The notes: generated by a model from the sequence alone, not told the origin. Positions 1 to 12,094 are shown, counted from the stretch's first letter. The stretch is DNA of 64,000 nucleotides from Salinarimonas rosea DSM 21201 (GCF_000429045.1 NZ_AUBC01000005.1:171947-235946); one strand, 5' to 3'. A program made the numbers and translations.

Positions 1-197
1 AGCGCCACGAGCAGCACGAAGAGCGCGAGGGCGAGGCCGCCGCGCACCGGCCCGAGCATCAGCCCCGCCAGCATCGGCCCGAGCGATTGCAGCGTGATCG
101 GCACGGGAAGGAAGCCCACCGTGATCGGCGGGACGAGCCCCAGCACCGCCGTGAGGGCGGCGAAGAGGGCGACGAGGACGAGATCACGCGTTGTCAT
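1..197 (-). CDS. bioY: Biotin transporter BioY, N-terminal part (runs off the left edge)
   Basis: This is the substrate-binding S component of the biotin ECF transporter in the inner membrane. Only the first 65 or so residues lie in the window. They begin MTTRDLVLVALFAALTAVLG and continue with the short PITVGFLPVPITLQ stretch and the LGPxxGGLAL helix typical of BioY. The ATG at 195-197 overlaps the last codons of bioN, so the genes are translationally coupled as bioM-bioN-bioY. The remainder lies beyond position 1, so completeness cannot be judged. The family call is firm because the three-gene ECF context is complete. Confidence 0.9.
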   Translation of the reverse strand, partial: MTTRDLVLVALFAALTAVLGLVPPITVGFLPVPITLQSLGPMLAGLMLGPVRGGLALALFVLLVA

Positions 198-855
198 GGT
201 CGGCACTCCCTGGGCCGGTGCTCGAGGGTATGGCGCTGGTGGGTGGAGACTTGCAAGGCGGATAGGCGCGCGCGTCGATCGCCTCGGCGATCGCGTCCGC
301 GCTGCGCAGGACGCGCACGATCATCGGCACGACGAGAGCCACGGGCCCGACCCGCAGGCCGCGCGCCGCCCGCGCCTCGCGGATATCGGCCGCCTGCTTC
401 ATCAGCTCCGGCACGAAGCGCAGGACGAGCGCCACCGCGAGCGCGACCTTGCCGGCGTCCGCGAGGCCGATCCGCTCGAGCGGCGCGAGCAGCCGCTCCA
501 GCGTCGCCAGCAGGTCCGAGGTGCGCGTCGTCAGCGTCAAGGCATAGCCGAGGAGGACGAGCGCGACGATGCGCGCTCCGACCGCCGCCGCCTCCCGCCA
601 GCCGGCCAGCCAGGCATTCGCGGCCACCACGATCGCGACGACGATCGCGACGCCGGCGAGCGCGCCGCGGAGACGGGCGAGCCGCACCCCGGTCGCCGCG
701 ACCACGCCCGCCGCCGCGAGCGCCGCCGCGCCCAGCACGATCGGCGAGGAGACGAGGAACAACGCGACACCGAGGCCCGCCAGCGCGGCGAGCTTCGCGC
801 CCGCCGGCAGGCGATGCAGGGGCCCGTCGCCCGGGACGTAGAGCGAGGGGCTCAC
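184..855 (-). CDS. bioN: Energy-coupling factor transporter transmembrane protein BioN (EcfT)
   Basis: BioN is the T component that couples the BioM ATPase to BioY in biotin uptake. The protein is about 223 residues with an N-terminal cytoplasmic stretch, several hydrophobic helices, and the EcfT coupling region near residues 160-185 containing the AARGLR motif (the usual A-R-G signature). The GTG start at 853-855 overlaps the TGA of bioM (852-854), a GTGA junction, and the stop overlaps the bioY start. No other start fits this spacing. Family and context agree, so the assignment is secure. Confidence 0.9.
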   Translation of the reverse strand: MSPSLYVPGDGPLHRLPAGAKLAALAGLGVALFLVSSPIVLGAAALAAAGVVAATGVRLARLRGALAGVAIVVAIVVAANAWLAGWREAAAVGARIVALVLLGYALTLTTRTSDLLATLERLLAPLERIGLADAGKVALAVALVLRFVPELMKQAADIREARAARGLRVGPVALVVPMIVRVLRSADAIAEAIDARAYPPCKSPPTSAIPSSTGPGSADHDNA

Positions 856-1529
856 GCGCGGTTCTCCCGATACCAGCGCAGCGCCGCCTCCGGCGCGTCG
901 TCGGCGACGATGCGGCCCTCGTCGACGACGAGGACGCGCTCGAAGTCGCTCACGAGGTCCAGGTCGTGGGTGACGACGATCGCCGTCTGCGCCAGCCCGG
1001 CGATCGCCGCGCGGATGCGGTTGCGGTTGCGCAGGTCGAGCGCCGTCGTCGGCTCGTCGAGGACGACGATCCGCGGCTCCATCACGAGCACCGAGACGAG
1101 CGCGAGCAGCTGCTTCTCGCCGCCGCTGAGCGTGTGGGCAGGCCGGTCGGCGAGCCCGTCGAGCCCATGCGCGGCGAGCGCGGCGAGCGCGCGCGCCTCC
1201 GCGTCGCGCTTGGGGAGCCCGATGTTGCGCAGGCCGAAGGCGACGTCCTCGCCCACGATCGGGAAGACGATCTGGTTCTCCGGGTTCTGGAACACGAAGC
1301 CCACGGCGCGGCGCACCGCTCGCGCCTGCGTGCGCGTGTCGAGCCCATGAACGCGCACCGTGCCCTCGTCGGGCAGGACGAGGCCGTTGAGGAGCCGCGC
1401 CAGCGTGCTCTTGCCCGACCCGTTGAGCCCCACGATCCCGACGCGTCGCTCCTCGAGCACGAGATCGATCCCGCGCAGCACGGGTCGCTCCTGCAACGTG
1501 ACGCCGACGTGATCGAGGACGATGGACAT
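852..1529 (-). CDS. bioM: Biotin transport ATP-binding protein BioM (EcfA)
   Basis: This is the ABC ATPase of the biotin ECF transporter, at the cytoplasmic face of the membrane. In the 225-residue form, Walker A GLNGSGKST is at about 34-42, the Q-loop FQNPENQ at 80-86, the signature LSGGEKQ at 134-140, Walker B RIVVLDEP at 153-160 and the switch His near 188. I start it at the ATG at 1527-1529, which has GAGAG just upstream and removes a poorly conserved 16-residue extension (alternative start at 1577). It is the first gene of bioMNY. No BirA box was recognised upstream. Confidence 0.92.
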   Translation of the reverse strand: MSIVLDHVGVTLQERPVLRGIDLVLEERRVGIVGLNGSGKSTLARLLNGLVLPDEGTVRVHGLDTRTQARAVRRAVGFVFQNPENQIVFPIVGEDVAFGLRNIGLPKRDAEARALAALAAHGLDGLADRPAHTLSGGEKQLLALVSVLVMEPRIVVLDEPTTALDLRNRNRIRAAIAGLAQTAIVVTHDLDLVSDFERVLVVDEGRIVADDAPEAALRWYRENRA

Positions 1530-1647
1530 GCTCTCGGGGGGGCTGGTTTGCGTCGCTCGCGGCGCGGTCTCGGGCATGCGGCCCGCGCTCCGGAGCCGGC
1601 ACGGGCCTTAGCACCGCCCGCGGCGATGGGATAGGGTCGCCGGCACG

Positions 1648-2637
1648 ATGACGCTCACGACCCTCGTCCACCGCTTCGGCGATCCCGCGGACGTGGTCCG
1701 GCTCGAGACGGGCGCCGACCCGCCGCCCGGCCCCGGCGCGGTGCGGGTGCGCATGCGCGCGGCGGCGATCAACCCCTCCGACCTCCTGACGATTCGCGGC
1801 GCCTACGCATCGCGCACCGCGCTGCCCTTCCGCCCGGGCTTCGAGGGCGTGGGCACGATCGAGGCTCTCGGCCCGGGCGTCACCGGCATCGTGCCGGGGC
1901 AGCGCGTGCTGCCGATCGGGACTGCGGGCGCGTGGTCGCAGGTGAAGACCGCGGACGCCGCCTGGTGCTTTCCGGTGCCGGACACGCTCGACGACCACGC
2001 CGCGGCGACGAGCTACGTGAACCCGCTCACCGCGATCCTCATGCTGCGCGAGCACGTGCGCCCGCGTCCGGGCATGCGGATCGGCATCGACGCCGCCGGC
2101 TCCGCCATCGGCGGCATGCTCGTGCGCCTCGCCGCCGCCGCGGGCGCCCGGGTGACGGCGATCGTGCGGCACGCCCCCGGCCCTGCCCTGCTCGGCGATC
2201 TCCCCGCCGCCGAGGTCGTCGTGCTTCCCGAAAGCGACGCGGACGATGCCCATTGCGCCCTGCGCGACGCGCTCGCCGGCGGAGGCCTCGACGCCGCGCT
2301 CGATGCGGTCGGCGGCGCGCACGGCACGGCGCTCGCGCACGCCCTCGCCCCGGGCGGCCTGCTCGTGCACTACGGCCTCCTCTCGGGCCGTCCGCTCCCG
2401 CCGGACCTGCAACGCCGGCGCCCGGACATCCGCCTCGTCCTGTTCCACCTGCGCGCGTACGTCCACGCGGCCCCGCGCGCGACGATCGCCTCCGCCCTCG
2501 CCGAGGCCTTCCGTCTGGTCGCGGACGGCACCGCGGCGAGCCCGATCGAAACGGTCTATCCGCTCACGCAGATCGCGGACGCGCTCCGGCACGCCGAGCG
2601 GCCGGGGCGACGGGGCAAGATCCTGCTTGCGCCGTGA
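1648..2637 (+). CDS. Zinc-independent MDR-family alcohol dehydrogenase/quinone reductase-like protein
   Basis: This 329-residue medium-chain dehydrogenase/reductase has a GroES-like N-terminal half containing AAAINPSDLLTIRGAY near residues 35-50. The Rossmann half carries a nucleotide-binding stretch, DAAGSAIGGMLVRLA, near 150-165. The cysteine/histidine pattern of zinc ADHs is absent, which points to the quinone oxidoreductase or mitochondrial-type enoyl-ACP reductase (MECR) branch. It is divergent from bioM and convergent with pcaB, so neither neighbour reveals the substrate. The exact reaction is unknown; an NADPH-dependent reduction of an enone, enoyl thioester or quinone is the family expectation. 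Confidence 0.7.
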   Translation: MTLTTLVHRFGDPADVVRLETGADPPPGPGAVRVRMRAAAINPSDLLTIRGAYASRTALPFRPGFEGVGTIEALGPGVTGIVPGQRVLPIGTAGAWSQVKTADAAWCFPVPDTLDDHAAATSYVNPLTAILMLREHVRPRPGMRIGIDAAGSAIGGMLVRLAAAAGARVTAIVRHAPGPALLGDLPAAEVVVLPESDADDAHCALRDALAGGGLDAALDAVGGAHGTALAHALAPGGLLVHYGLLSGRPLPPDLQRRRPDIRLVLFHLRAYVHAAPRATIASALAEAFRLVADGTAASPIETVYPLTQIADALRHAERPGRRGKILLAP

Positions 2638-2675
2638 GGCGCGGCGGGCAACGACGAGCCGACGCGTCCCGGTCG

Positions 2676-5793
<3,118 letters not shown>

Positions 5794-5801
<8 letters not shown>

Positions 5802-6516
5802 GGTGCGGATCCTCCATCGGCGTCGCGCCGCGCCCGCGCAGCACGATGTCGAAGCGATAGCCGAGCGCCCATTCGGGCTTCGTCGTCTCGATGTCGAAGG
5901 ACGAGACCAGCCGCTCGCGGGCGCGGGCGTCCGGGATCGACTGCCAGATCGGGTCGAGCCCGAGCAGCGGGTCGCCGGGGAAGTACATCTGCGTCACGAG
6001 GCGCGTGACGAAGCTCGGCCCGAACAGCGAGAAGTGGATGTGCGCCGGCCGCCAGGCGTTGTGGTGGTTGCGCCAGGGATAGGCGCCGGGCTTGATCGTG
6101 GTGAAGGCGTAGCCGCCGCTCGCATCGGTGACGACGCGGCCGGCGCCGGTGAAGTTCGGGTCGATCGGCGCGTCGTGGCGGTCGTTCACGTGGATGTAGC
6201 GCCCGGCGGCGTTGGCCTGCCAGATCTCGAGCAGCGTGTGCGGAACGGGCCGCCCGTCCTCGTCGAGGACGCGGCCCGTGACGATGATGCGCTCGCCCAG
6301 CGGCGCACCCGCATGGCCGAGGGTCAGGTCGTTCTCGCCCTCGGCGACGCTGTCGTGGCCGTAGGCGGGGCCGGTGAGCTCCGTGAGGGTGTGCGGCAGG
6401 ATCACCAGCGGCCGGCGCGGGGCGCGCAGGCGCGTCGAGGCGTAGGCCGGCGCGTCGTTCGGCGGATGGGCGGCGAGGCTCTCGCGGGGATAGGCCCGCC
6501 CCGGCGTCTGCGACAT
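5794..6516 (-). CDS. pcaH: Protocatechuate 3,4-dioxygenase, beta subunit
   Basis: PcaH carries the non-haem Fe(III) centre that cleaves protocatechuate between its hydroxyls. In the 240-residue form, the ligands of the family are visible as Tyr107 (GRYIHV), Tyr146 (GAYPWRN), His159 and His161 (RPAHIHFS), with the supporting Arg156. The ATG at 6514-6516 is preceded by AGGAGG and removes a 12-residue upstream extension. It is the first gene of the pcaHG-pobA-pcaB operon. No pcaQ- or pcaU-type regulator lies next to it, so control is unclear from this window. Confidence 0.96.
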
Positions 6517-6613
6517 GGCACGTCCTCCTCGCGCCACGCTCCGGCGACGCATCGCCGGGCGAGGTCATTCGTATGCGAATGATCCTGCCGCGAGACGCGC
6601 CGTTTGTCAAAAC

Positions 6614-6650
6614 GCGAACGCCCCCGCGCCGGGGGCGCGGGGGCGTTCGC
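6614..6650. repeat. Perfect GC-rich hairpin upstream of pcaH
   Basis: Two perfect 17-nt arms (GCGAACGCCCCCGCGCC and its complement) flank a 3-nt GGG loop. It lies about 100 nt upstream of the pcaH start and about 290 nt beyond the 3' end of ndk, both on the minus strand. No T-run follows on either strand, so a terminator role for ndk is possible but not demonstrated. Confidence 0.75.
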
Positions 6651-6696
6651 AGGATCAGCGAGATGGAGAGCTCCGCCGTCTCGGCCGCACCGAGGT

Positions 6697-6877
6697 TCTC
6701 CCCTCCCCCCGGTGGGGAGGGGCGGGGCTGGGGGGCGTGCAGAACGATACGGAGGCGGATGCAGGGACCCGTCGGGAGCTTGCAGGACGCGGCGACGGCG
6801 ATCGGGGCGGCATCGGCCGGAGTGATCGTCCTGCGCGCCCCACACCCCCAGCCCCTCTCCGCGAGGGAGAGGGGAGC
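6697..6877. repeat. Pair of inverted intergenic palindromic repeats in the gene-free stretch 6517-6937
   Basis: The 421-nt gap between pcaH and ndk holds no credible gene. It contains two copies in opposite orientation of a roughly 56-nt element (about 6697-6752 and 6821-6877). Each has a CTCCCCTC/GAGGGGAG-type stem, then GGGGCTGGGGG and a less conserved tail around GCAGAACGAT / GCAGGACGAT. This resembles the GGGGCTGGGG-tailed palindromes scattered between genes of many Hyphomicrobiales. Any function, such as mRNA 3'-end stabilisation, is inference. Confidence 0.6.
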
Positions 6878-6937
6878 GCGTCGCGGCCGGCATCGGCGTG
6901 GCGGCACGCTTCGCCCGGGCTCGACTGAGCCTCGGCC

Positions 6938-7360
6938 TCAGCCGACGATGTCGTTCCCGGCGAAGAACTGGGCGATCTCGATCTGGGCGTTCTCGGCCGA
7001 ATCCGAGCCGTGGACGGTGTTCTCACCGACCGAGAGGGCGAACTTCTTGCGGATGGTGCCCTCGGCGGCGTTGGCCGGGTTCGTCGCGCCCATCACCTCG
7101 CGGTACTTGGCGATGGCGTTCTCGCCCTCGAGCACCTGCACCACGACGGGGGCGGAGATCATGAAGTCGACGAGCTCGCCGAAGAACGGGCGCTCGCTGT
7201 GGACGGCGTAGAAGGTCTCCGCCTGGGCGCGGGTCATCAGGATGCGCTTCTGCGCGACGATCCGCAGACCCGCCTCCTCGATCACGGCGTTCACGGCGCC
7301 GGTCAGGTTGCGCTTGGTCGCGTCGGGCTTGATGATCGAAAAGGTGCGCTCGGTGGCCAT
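6938..7360 (-). CDS. ndk: Nucleoside diphosphate kinase
   Basis: Ndk transfers the gamma phosphate of ATP to nucleoside diphosphates through a phosphohistidine. The 140-residue protein begins [14 protein letters not shown], has [11 protein letters not shown] at 57-67 and the active site NTVHGSDS with His117. The ATG at 7358-7360 matches the usual family start and length, and an upstream 23-residue extension is rejected. It is a single-gene unit with a Sel1-like gene upstream on the same strand. Family identity is unambiguous. Confidence 0.98.
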   Translation of the reverse strand: MATERTFSIIKPDATKRNLTGAVNAVIEEAGLRIVAQKRILMTRAQAETFYAVHSERPFFGELVDFMISAPVVVQVLEGENAIAKYREVMGATNPANAAEGTIRKKFALSVGENTVHGSDSAENAQIEIAQFFAGNDIVG

Positions 7361-7438
7361 GTCGGTATCCGCTTCGTGAGGATGTGTGGAAGATGGCGGG
7401 CTTATAGCCGCGCCGCCCCGCACCCTCAAGCGGCCCGA

Positions 7439-7708
7439 TCAGGCGGCGGCGAGAAACATCCGCGCGGCGCGCTGGGCGGCGGCCACCTCGTCGGCGGTCA
7501 TCTCCGCGGCGAGCTCGGCCCGGCGCGAGACCGCCGCCCGGCAGCCCTTGGCGACGGCGATGTTGAGCCACTTGTGGGCGGCGACGAGATCGAGCGGCAC
7601 CGAGCGGCCGACGGCGTGCATGAGGCCGAGCTCGAGGTAGGCCTCGCCGGTGTCGAGGTCCGGCACGAGGGCGGCGATGTCGGCGGCACCGAGATCGAGA
7701 CGAGCCAT
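7439..7708 (-). CDS. Small Sel1-repeat-like protein
   Basis: This 89-residue protein has no signal peptide. Residues 25-58 resemble one Sel1-type helical repeat, with the AHKWLNIAVAKG segment near 44-55. A longer helix, TADEVAAAQRAARMFLAA, closes the protein. Such single-repeat proteins next to ndk occur in Hyphomicrobiales, but I know of no assigned function. The ATG at 7706-7708 follows a GGAGCAGGAC-type leader. A protein-interaction role is the only thing the fold suggests. Confidence 0.7.
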   Translation of the reverse strand: MARLDLGAADIAALVPDLDTGEAYLELGLMHAVGRSVPLDLVAAHKWLNIAVAKGCRAAVSRRAELAAEMTADEVAAAQRAARMFLAAA

Positions 7709-7942
7709 GGGTCCTGCTCCCCTGTTCCACTTGCGTTGTTGAAGGGAACCTTGCCGGGGACGCGTGAAATCTCGTCTAAAATTGTCGGTGAATCGGAGCG
7801 TAACTTCCGTGACCGCGTGTTTAGGTGAACGGGGGGTGAAGCCGCGTCCGTCAGCGAAAGCCGGCGCGACACCCGTGCGGTGGGGCCGAACGACTTCGAG
7901 CGGCACCGCCGCCCGCCCCACCCTCCGTCCTTCGGCCGTCGT

Positions 7943-7959
7943 CCTCCCCTGCGGGGAGG
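7943..7959. repeat. Short hairpin just beyond the 3' end of the potI-like gene
   Basis: Arms CCTCCCC and GGGGAGG flank a 3-nt loop, and the hairpin ends 5 nt outside the stop codon of the permease gene. A short TTTCT follows on the plus strand only. It could protect the 3' end of the transporter mRNA. Confidence 0.45.
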
Positions 7960-7963
7960 TTTC

Positions 7964-8761
7964 TCAGCCGGCCTGGCGCATCAGCACCGAGCGCTTGGTC
8001 ACCAGCGCGGCGACGATCACGCCGATCGTCACGAGCGCGATCAGGATCGTGGAGGCGGCGTTGATCTCCGGCGTGACGCCGAGCCGCACGGAGGAGTAGA
8101 TCCGCATCGGCAGCGTCGTCGCGCCCGGGCCCGAGGTGAAGCTCGCGATCACGAGGTCGTCGAGCGAGAGGGTGAAGGCGAGGAGGAAGCCCGCGAGCAC
8201 CGCCGGCGCGATGACCGGGAGCGTCACCGAGACGAACGTGCGCCACGGCGTCGCGCCGAGGTCCATCGCCGCCTCCTCCAGCGAGCGATCGAAGGCGACG
8301 AGGCGGGCCTGGACCACCACGGTGACGAAGCACATCGTGAAGGTCACGTGCGCGAGCGTCACCGTCCAGAAGCCGCGATCGAGGTCGATCGAGACGAACA
8401 GCAGCAGCAGCGAGAGCCCCGTGATCACCTCCGGCATCACCATCGGCGCGTAGACCATGCCGGTGAACAGCGCCCGGCCGCGGAAGCGGCCGTAGCGGGT
8501 GAGGGAGATCGCCGCCATCGTGCCGAGCACGGTGGCGAGGATCGCGGTGACGAAGGCGACGCGCACCGTCACCCAGGCGGCGTCGAGCAGCGGCTGGTTC
8601 TGCAGCAGCGCGAAGTACCATTGCGTCGAGAACCCGCCCCACACCGACACCAGCCGCGAGGCGTTGAAGGAGTAGAGGATCAGGATCAGGATCGGGATGT
8701 AGAGGAAGGCGAAGCCCAGCGTCAGCGAGACCACGTTGAAGGGCGACAGGCGGCCTCTCAT
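7964..8761 (-). CDS. potI: Polyamine-type ABC transporter permease (PotI/PotC family)
   Basis: This is an inner-membrane permease of a spermidine/putrescine-type importer. The 265-residue protein has about six hydrophobic helices and the permease EAA loop (EEAAMDLGATPWRTFVSVTLP, positions near 165-185) that contacts the ATPase. The ATG at 8759-8761 overlaps the TGA of the preceding permease gene (ATGA). It is the last gene of potG-potH-potI. Substrate specificity cannot be read from the permease; putrescine is the closest family default. Confidence 0.85.
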   Translation of the reverse strand: MRGRLSPFNVVSLTLGFAFLYIPILILILYSFNASRLVSVWGGFSTQWYFALLQNQPLLDAAWVTVRVAFVTAILATVLGTMAAISLTRYGRFRGRALFTGMVYAPMVMPEVITGLSLLLLFVSIDLDRGFWTVTLAHVTFTMCFVTVVVQARLVAFDRSLEEAAMDLGATPWRTFVSVTLPVIAPAVLAGFLLAFTLSLDDLVIASFTSGPGATTLPMRIYSSVRLGVTPEINAASTILIALVTIGVIVAALVTKRSVLMRQAG

Positions 8762-9693
8762 CGGCTCTCCTCCAGGCGCCGCGCCTCCGCCTCCCGGAAC
8801 AGCACGATCGGCACGACGAGGACGACGAGCATCACGATCGCGACCGCCGAGGCGAGCGGCCAGTCGCGGTTCGAGAAGAACTCGCTCCACAGGATGCGCC
8901 CGATCATCAGCGTGTCGGAGCCCCCGAGCAGGTCGGGAATGACGAACTCGCCCACCGCCGGGATGAAGCAGAGCAGCGATCCGGCGACGATGCCGGGCCA
9001 GGAGAGCGGCACGGTGATCGTCCAGAACGCCTTCAGCGGCGTCGAACCCAGGTCCTGCGCCGCCTCGATCAGCGTGTCGTCCATGCGCTCCAGCGTGGCG
9101 TAGAGCGGCAGCACCATGAAGGGCAGGTAGGTGTAGACGATCCCGATATGGACCGCGATCTCGGTGTTGAGGATGGTCAGCGGCTGGTCGATCACGCCGA
9201 TCGCCATCAGGAACCCGTTGAGCAGGCCCTCCGGGCGCAGGATGCCGATCCAGGCGTAGACGCGGATGAGGAAGCTCGTCCAGAACGGCAGGATCACCGC
9301 CGCGACGAGGATGCCGCGCAGCGAGGGCGAAGCCTTCGCCATGGCGTAGGCGATCGGGTAGCCGACGAGGAGCAGGATCAGCGTCGAGGATGCGGCGATG
9401 CGCAGCGACGAGCCGAGCGCCGCCACGTAGAGGTCGTCGGAGACGATGAAGGCGAAGTTGTCGAACGAGAGCTCGCCCAGGAAGGCGACGAAGGCCTCCC
9501 ACCCGCCGGCGAGGTCGAAGGTCGGGGCGTAGGGCGGCTGCGCCAGCTCCGGGTAGGAGAGCGCGATCTTGAAGACGATCAGCACCGGCAGGGCGAAGAA
9601 CGCGCCGAGCCACAGGTAGGGCGCGCCGATCACCAATCGGCGCCCCAGCCCGCGGCGGCGGGGCTCGTCGCGGCGGATCGCGTCGCGTGCCAT
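8758..9693 (-). CDS. potH: Polyamine-type ABC transporter permease (PotH/PotB family)
   Basis: This 311-residue inner-membrane permease pairs with the following gene. The N terminus is Arg-rich (MARDAIRRDEPRRRG) and precedes the first helix, as in PotH. The EAA loop reads EAAQDLGSTPLKAFWTITVP near residue 205. The segment FAFIVSDDLYVAALGSSLRIA near 108-128 is characteristic of the PotB/PotH subfamily. It overlaps the downstream permease gene by 4 nt and lies 13 nt after the ATPase gene, so the three form one transcript. Confidence 0.85.
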   Translation of the reverse strand: MARDAIRRDEPRRRGLGRRLVIGAPYLWLGAFFALPVLIVFKIALSYPELAQPPYAPTFDLAGGWEAFVAFLGELSFDNFAFIVSDDLYVAALGSSLRIAASSTLILLLVGYPIAYAMAKASPSLRGILVAAVILPFWTSFLIRVYAWIGILRPEGLLNGFLMAIGVIDQPLTILNTEIAVHIGIVYTYLPFMVLPLYATLERMDDTLIEAAQDLGSTPLKAFWTITVPLSWPGIVAGSLLCFIPAVGEFVIPDLLGGSDTLMIGRILWSEFFSNRDWPLASAVAIVMLVVLVVPIVLFREAEARRLEESR

Positions 9694-9706
9694 CCCCTCC
9701 CCTCCC

Positions 9707-10873
9707 TCAGCTCGAGAGGATCACGGCGGCGTCCGGCAGGAAGCCGATGTGGACGCGCTCCTCGAGGTCGATCGGCCGCTCGACGAAACGCGTCGTGTTC
9801 GCCCGCGTGACGCGCAGGATGCGCCCGTCGTCGAGGCGGATGCGGTAGACCGTCCAGTCCCCGAGATAGCCGATGTCCCAGACCTCGCCCTCGAAGGCGT
9901 TGGGACCCTCCGGCCGCTCGCGGGTGACGGTCATCTTCTCCGGGCGCACGGCGACCGCCACGGCCTGGCCGGGGTCGAGCCGCTCGTCGGGATCGTCGAC
10001 CATCAGCGGGCCGAGCGCGCCCGGCGCCGCGATGCGCCACAGGCCGGAGGGCTCGCGCGCCGCGACAGCGCCCTCGAGGATGTTCACGTCGCCGACGAAG
10101 TCCGCCACGAAGCGGTTCCTCGGCTGCTCGTAGATCTCGCCGGGCGTCGCCACCTGGACGAGGCGCCCGGAATCCATGACGGCGATGCGGTCGGCCATGG
10201 TCATCGCCTCCTCCTGGTCGTGCGTGACCATCAGGAAGGTGGTGCCGAGCTCGATCTGGATGTCCATCAGCTCGAACTGAGTCTCCTCGCGCAGCTTCTT
10301 GTCGAGGGCGGCGAGCGGCTCGTCGAGGAGGAGGACCTTCGGGCGCTTGGCGAGCGCGCGGGCGAGCGCCACCCGCTGGCGCTGGCCGCCGGAGAGCTGG
10401 TGGGGCTTGCGCGCGGCGAAGCGCTGCATCTGCACCAGCTTGAGCATCTCCGCGACCCGCACCGCGATGACGTCCTTGGGGAGCCCCTCCTGCTTGAGCC
10501 CGAAGGCGACGTTCTTCTCGACGCTCATGTGCGGGAAGAGCGCGTAGGACTGGAACATCATGTTGACCGGCCGCTCGTAGGGCGGCACGCCCGCGAGATC
10601 CTCGCCGCCGAGCAGGATGCGCCCGCCGCTCGGCTCCTCGAAGCCGGCGAGCATCCGCATCAAGGTGGACTTGCCGCAGCCCGACGGGCCGAGGAGGCAG
10701 AAGAACTCGTTCTCGTAGACGTCGAGGCTGACGTCGTCGACGGCCACCGCGTCCGAGAAGCGCTTGGTCACGCCCTCGAAGCGGATGAGCGGACGCGCGC
10801 TCGCGTCGTTCCACGGCGCGAAGGACTGGCGCACCGCGCCGATGGCGCGGGAGGACTTGTCGACCACGGGCAA
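9707..10873 (-). CDS. potG: Polyamine-type ABC transporter ATP-binding protein (PotG/PotA family)
   Basis: This is the cytoplasmic ATPase of the importer, 388 residues. Walker A is GPSGCGKST near 62-70, the Q-loop MMFQSYALFPHM near 105-116, the signature LSGGQRQRVALARAL near 159-173, and Walker B LLLDEPLAALD near 181-191. A C-terminal TOBE-like regulatory region follows residue 250. The likely start is TTG (10871-10873) with a GGGGGG upstream; the nearby ATG at 10876-10878 is out of frame. A periplasmic binding protein (PotF/PotD) is not encoded next to it and must be elsewhere. Confidence 0.87.
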   Translation of the reverse strand: MPVVDKSSRAIGAVRQSFAPWNDASARPLIRFEGVTKRFSDAVAVDDVSLDVYENEFFCLLGPSGCGKSTLMRMLAGFEEPSGGRILLGGEDLAGVPPYERPVNMMFQSYALFPHMSVEKNVAFGLKQEGLPKDVIAVRVAEMLKLVQMQRFAARKPHQLSGGQRQRVALARALAKRPKVLLLDEPLAALDKKLREETQFELMDIQIELGTTFLMVTHDQEEAMTMADRIAVMDSGRLVQVATPGEIYEQPRNRFVADFVGDVNILEGAVAAREPSGLWRIAAPGALGPLMVDDPDERLDPGQAVAVAVRPEKMTVTRERPEGPNAFEGEVWDIGYLGDWTVYRIRLDDGRILRVTRANTTRFVERPIDLEERVHIGFLPDAAVILSS

Positions 10874-11042
10874 TTCATCGGCCCCCCGGCGGGATGGTTC
10901 GGCTGGGCGCCCCCTTAGGGCAAGCGCCGTGCCGCCGCAAGGCTCATGCCACGCATGGCACGAGAGGGGTTGTGAACCGTCACCGCGGATGGGAGCGAGC
11001 AGGCGCCGCGGGCGGGCGCGACGATTCTATCGAACGACGTCC

Positions 11043-12080
11043 TCACAGATAGTTCACCAGCGACAGCCGCGACAGCATCGCCGTGGTCTGGAAGCTCGCC
11101 TGCAGGCGGGTCTGCAGGTTGAGGAGGGACACGGCGGCCTCCTCGGTGGAGACGAGCTCGACGTCGTCGAGGGCCTCGCGCAGCAGGGAGGCGCTCGCGT
11201 CCTGGCGCTCCTTGGTGGCATTGATCGTCGCCTGGGCGCGGCCGAGATCCATGGCGACGTCGCGCGGCTGGGGCCGCGACGAGGACAGGAGGTCGGAGAC
11301 GCGGCTCGACAGGGCGGCGAAGTCCTCCTGCGAGAGCTGCGTCTCGTCGGCGGCGGCGAGCGAGCCGAGCGCAACGAGGAGGTTGCGGAAGCCCGGCTCG
11401 TCCGCGCGCGCGCCGATGGCGACGCTCTGCCCCTCGTCGATGCGGGCGAGCACGCTCGCGCGCGCATCGGCGGTGGTCGGCATCGGCGTCGTCGTCTCCG
11501 ATCCGGCGGGGCGCCAGGCGGTGGTGTCGAAGTAGTCCGAGACCGCCTGGACGATCTGGTTGGGGTCGGTCGGATCCGCCACGCCCGCCACCGCCGCGCG
11601 CAGGTCGGCGAAGATCTGCTGGTAGGCCGCCACCGGCCGTGTGTCGCTGGCGCGCCCCGCGAAGACGTGGCGGCCGTTCACGTCCGTGTTGAGGATCTCG
11701 ACCGCGAAGGCGAGGTTGTTGCGCGCGAGCGCCTGCTCCTGCGGCACGCCGGAGCCGTCGACGATGCCCGACAGCGGCTCGGCCGCCGCGGAGCGGGTGT
11801 CCGACGCGATCTTCTCGAGGCTCTGCACCGCGCCGGTCATCACCTTCAGGCGCAGGTTGGCGCTGGTGACGGTCTCGCCGTAGCTCTCGAACGCCGTGAG
11901 CTTCGCGCGCAGATCGAGCGCGGTGCGCCGCTCGAAGCCGAGGCCCGAGTAGGTGTCCGACCTCAGGCCAGTGGCCATCTGGCGCTCGAGGACCTGGGAG
12001 GCCTTGCGCATCTCCACGAACATGCGCGAGGTCTCGCGCGTGTCGAAGGAGCCGGCTGCGAACGGGGTGATGCTCGTCAT
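11043..12080 (-). CDS. flgL: Flagellar hook-filament junction protein FlgL (HAP3)
   Basis: FlgL joins the flagellar hook to the filament. The 345-residue protein has the flagellin-like N-terminal helix (TSRMFVEMRKASQVLERQMATG near 17-38). The C-terminal helix has the flagellin pattern AVSLLNLQTRLQASFQTTAM, followed by the terminal LSLVNYL. The middle (FAGRASDTRPV near 137-147) matches the FlgL motif. The ATG at 12078-12080 lies 14 nt after flgK. Export by the flagellar type III apparatus is expected. Only flgK and flgL are present; the rest of the flagellar cluster is outside the window. Confidence 0.9.
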   Translation of the reverse strand: MTSITPFAAGSFDTRETSRMFVEMRKASQVLERQMATGLRSDTYSGLGFERRTALDLRAKLTAFESYGETVTSANLRLKVMTGAVQSLEKIASDTRSAAAEPLSGIVDGSGVPQEQALARNNLAFAVEILNTDVNGRHVFAGRASDTRPVAAYQQIFADLRAAVAGVADPTDPNQIVQAVSDYFDTTAWRPAGSETTTPMPTTADARASVLARIDEGQSVAIGARADEPGFRNLLVALGSLAAADETQLSQEDFAALSSRVSDLLSSSRPQPRDVAMDLGRAQATINATKERQDASASLLREALDDVELVSTEEAAVSLLNLQTRLQASFQTTAMLSRLSLVNYL

Positions 12081-12094
12081 CTCTCGTCGTTCCC

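Noticed and set aside
10874-10878. ATG start at 10876-10878 for the PotG-like ATPase
   Set aside because: It is out of frame with the ATPase; the in-frame TTG at 10871-10873 with GGGGGG upstream is preferred.
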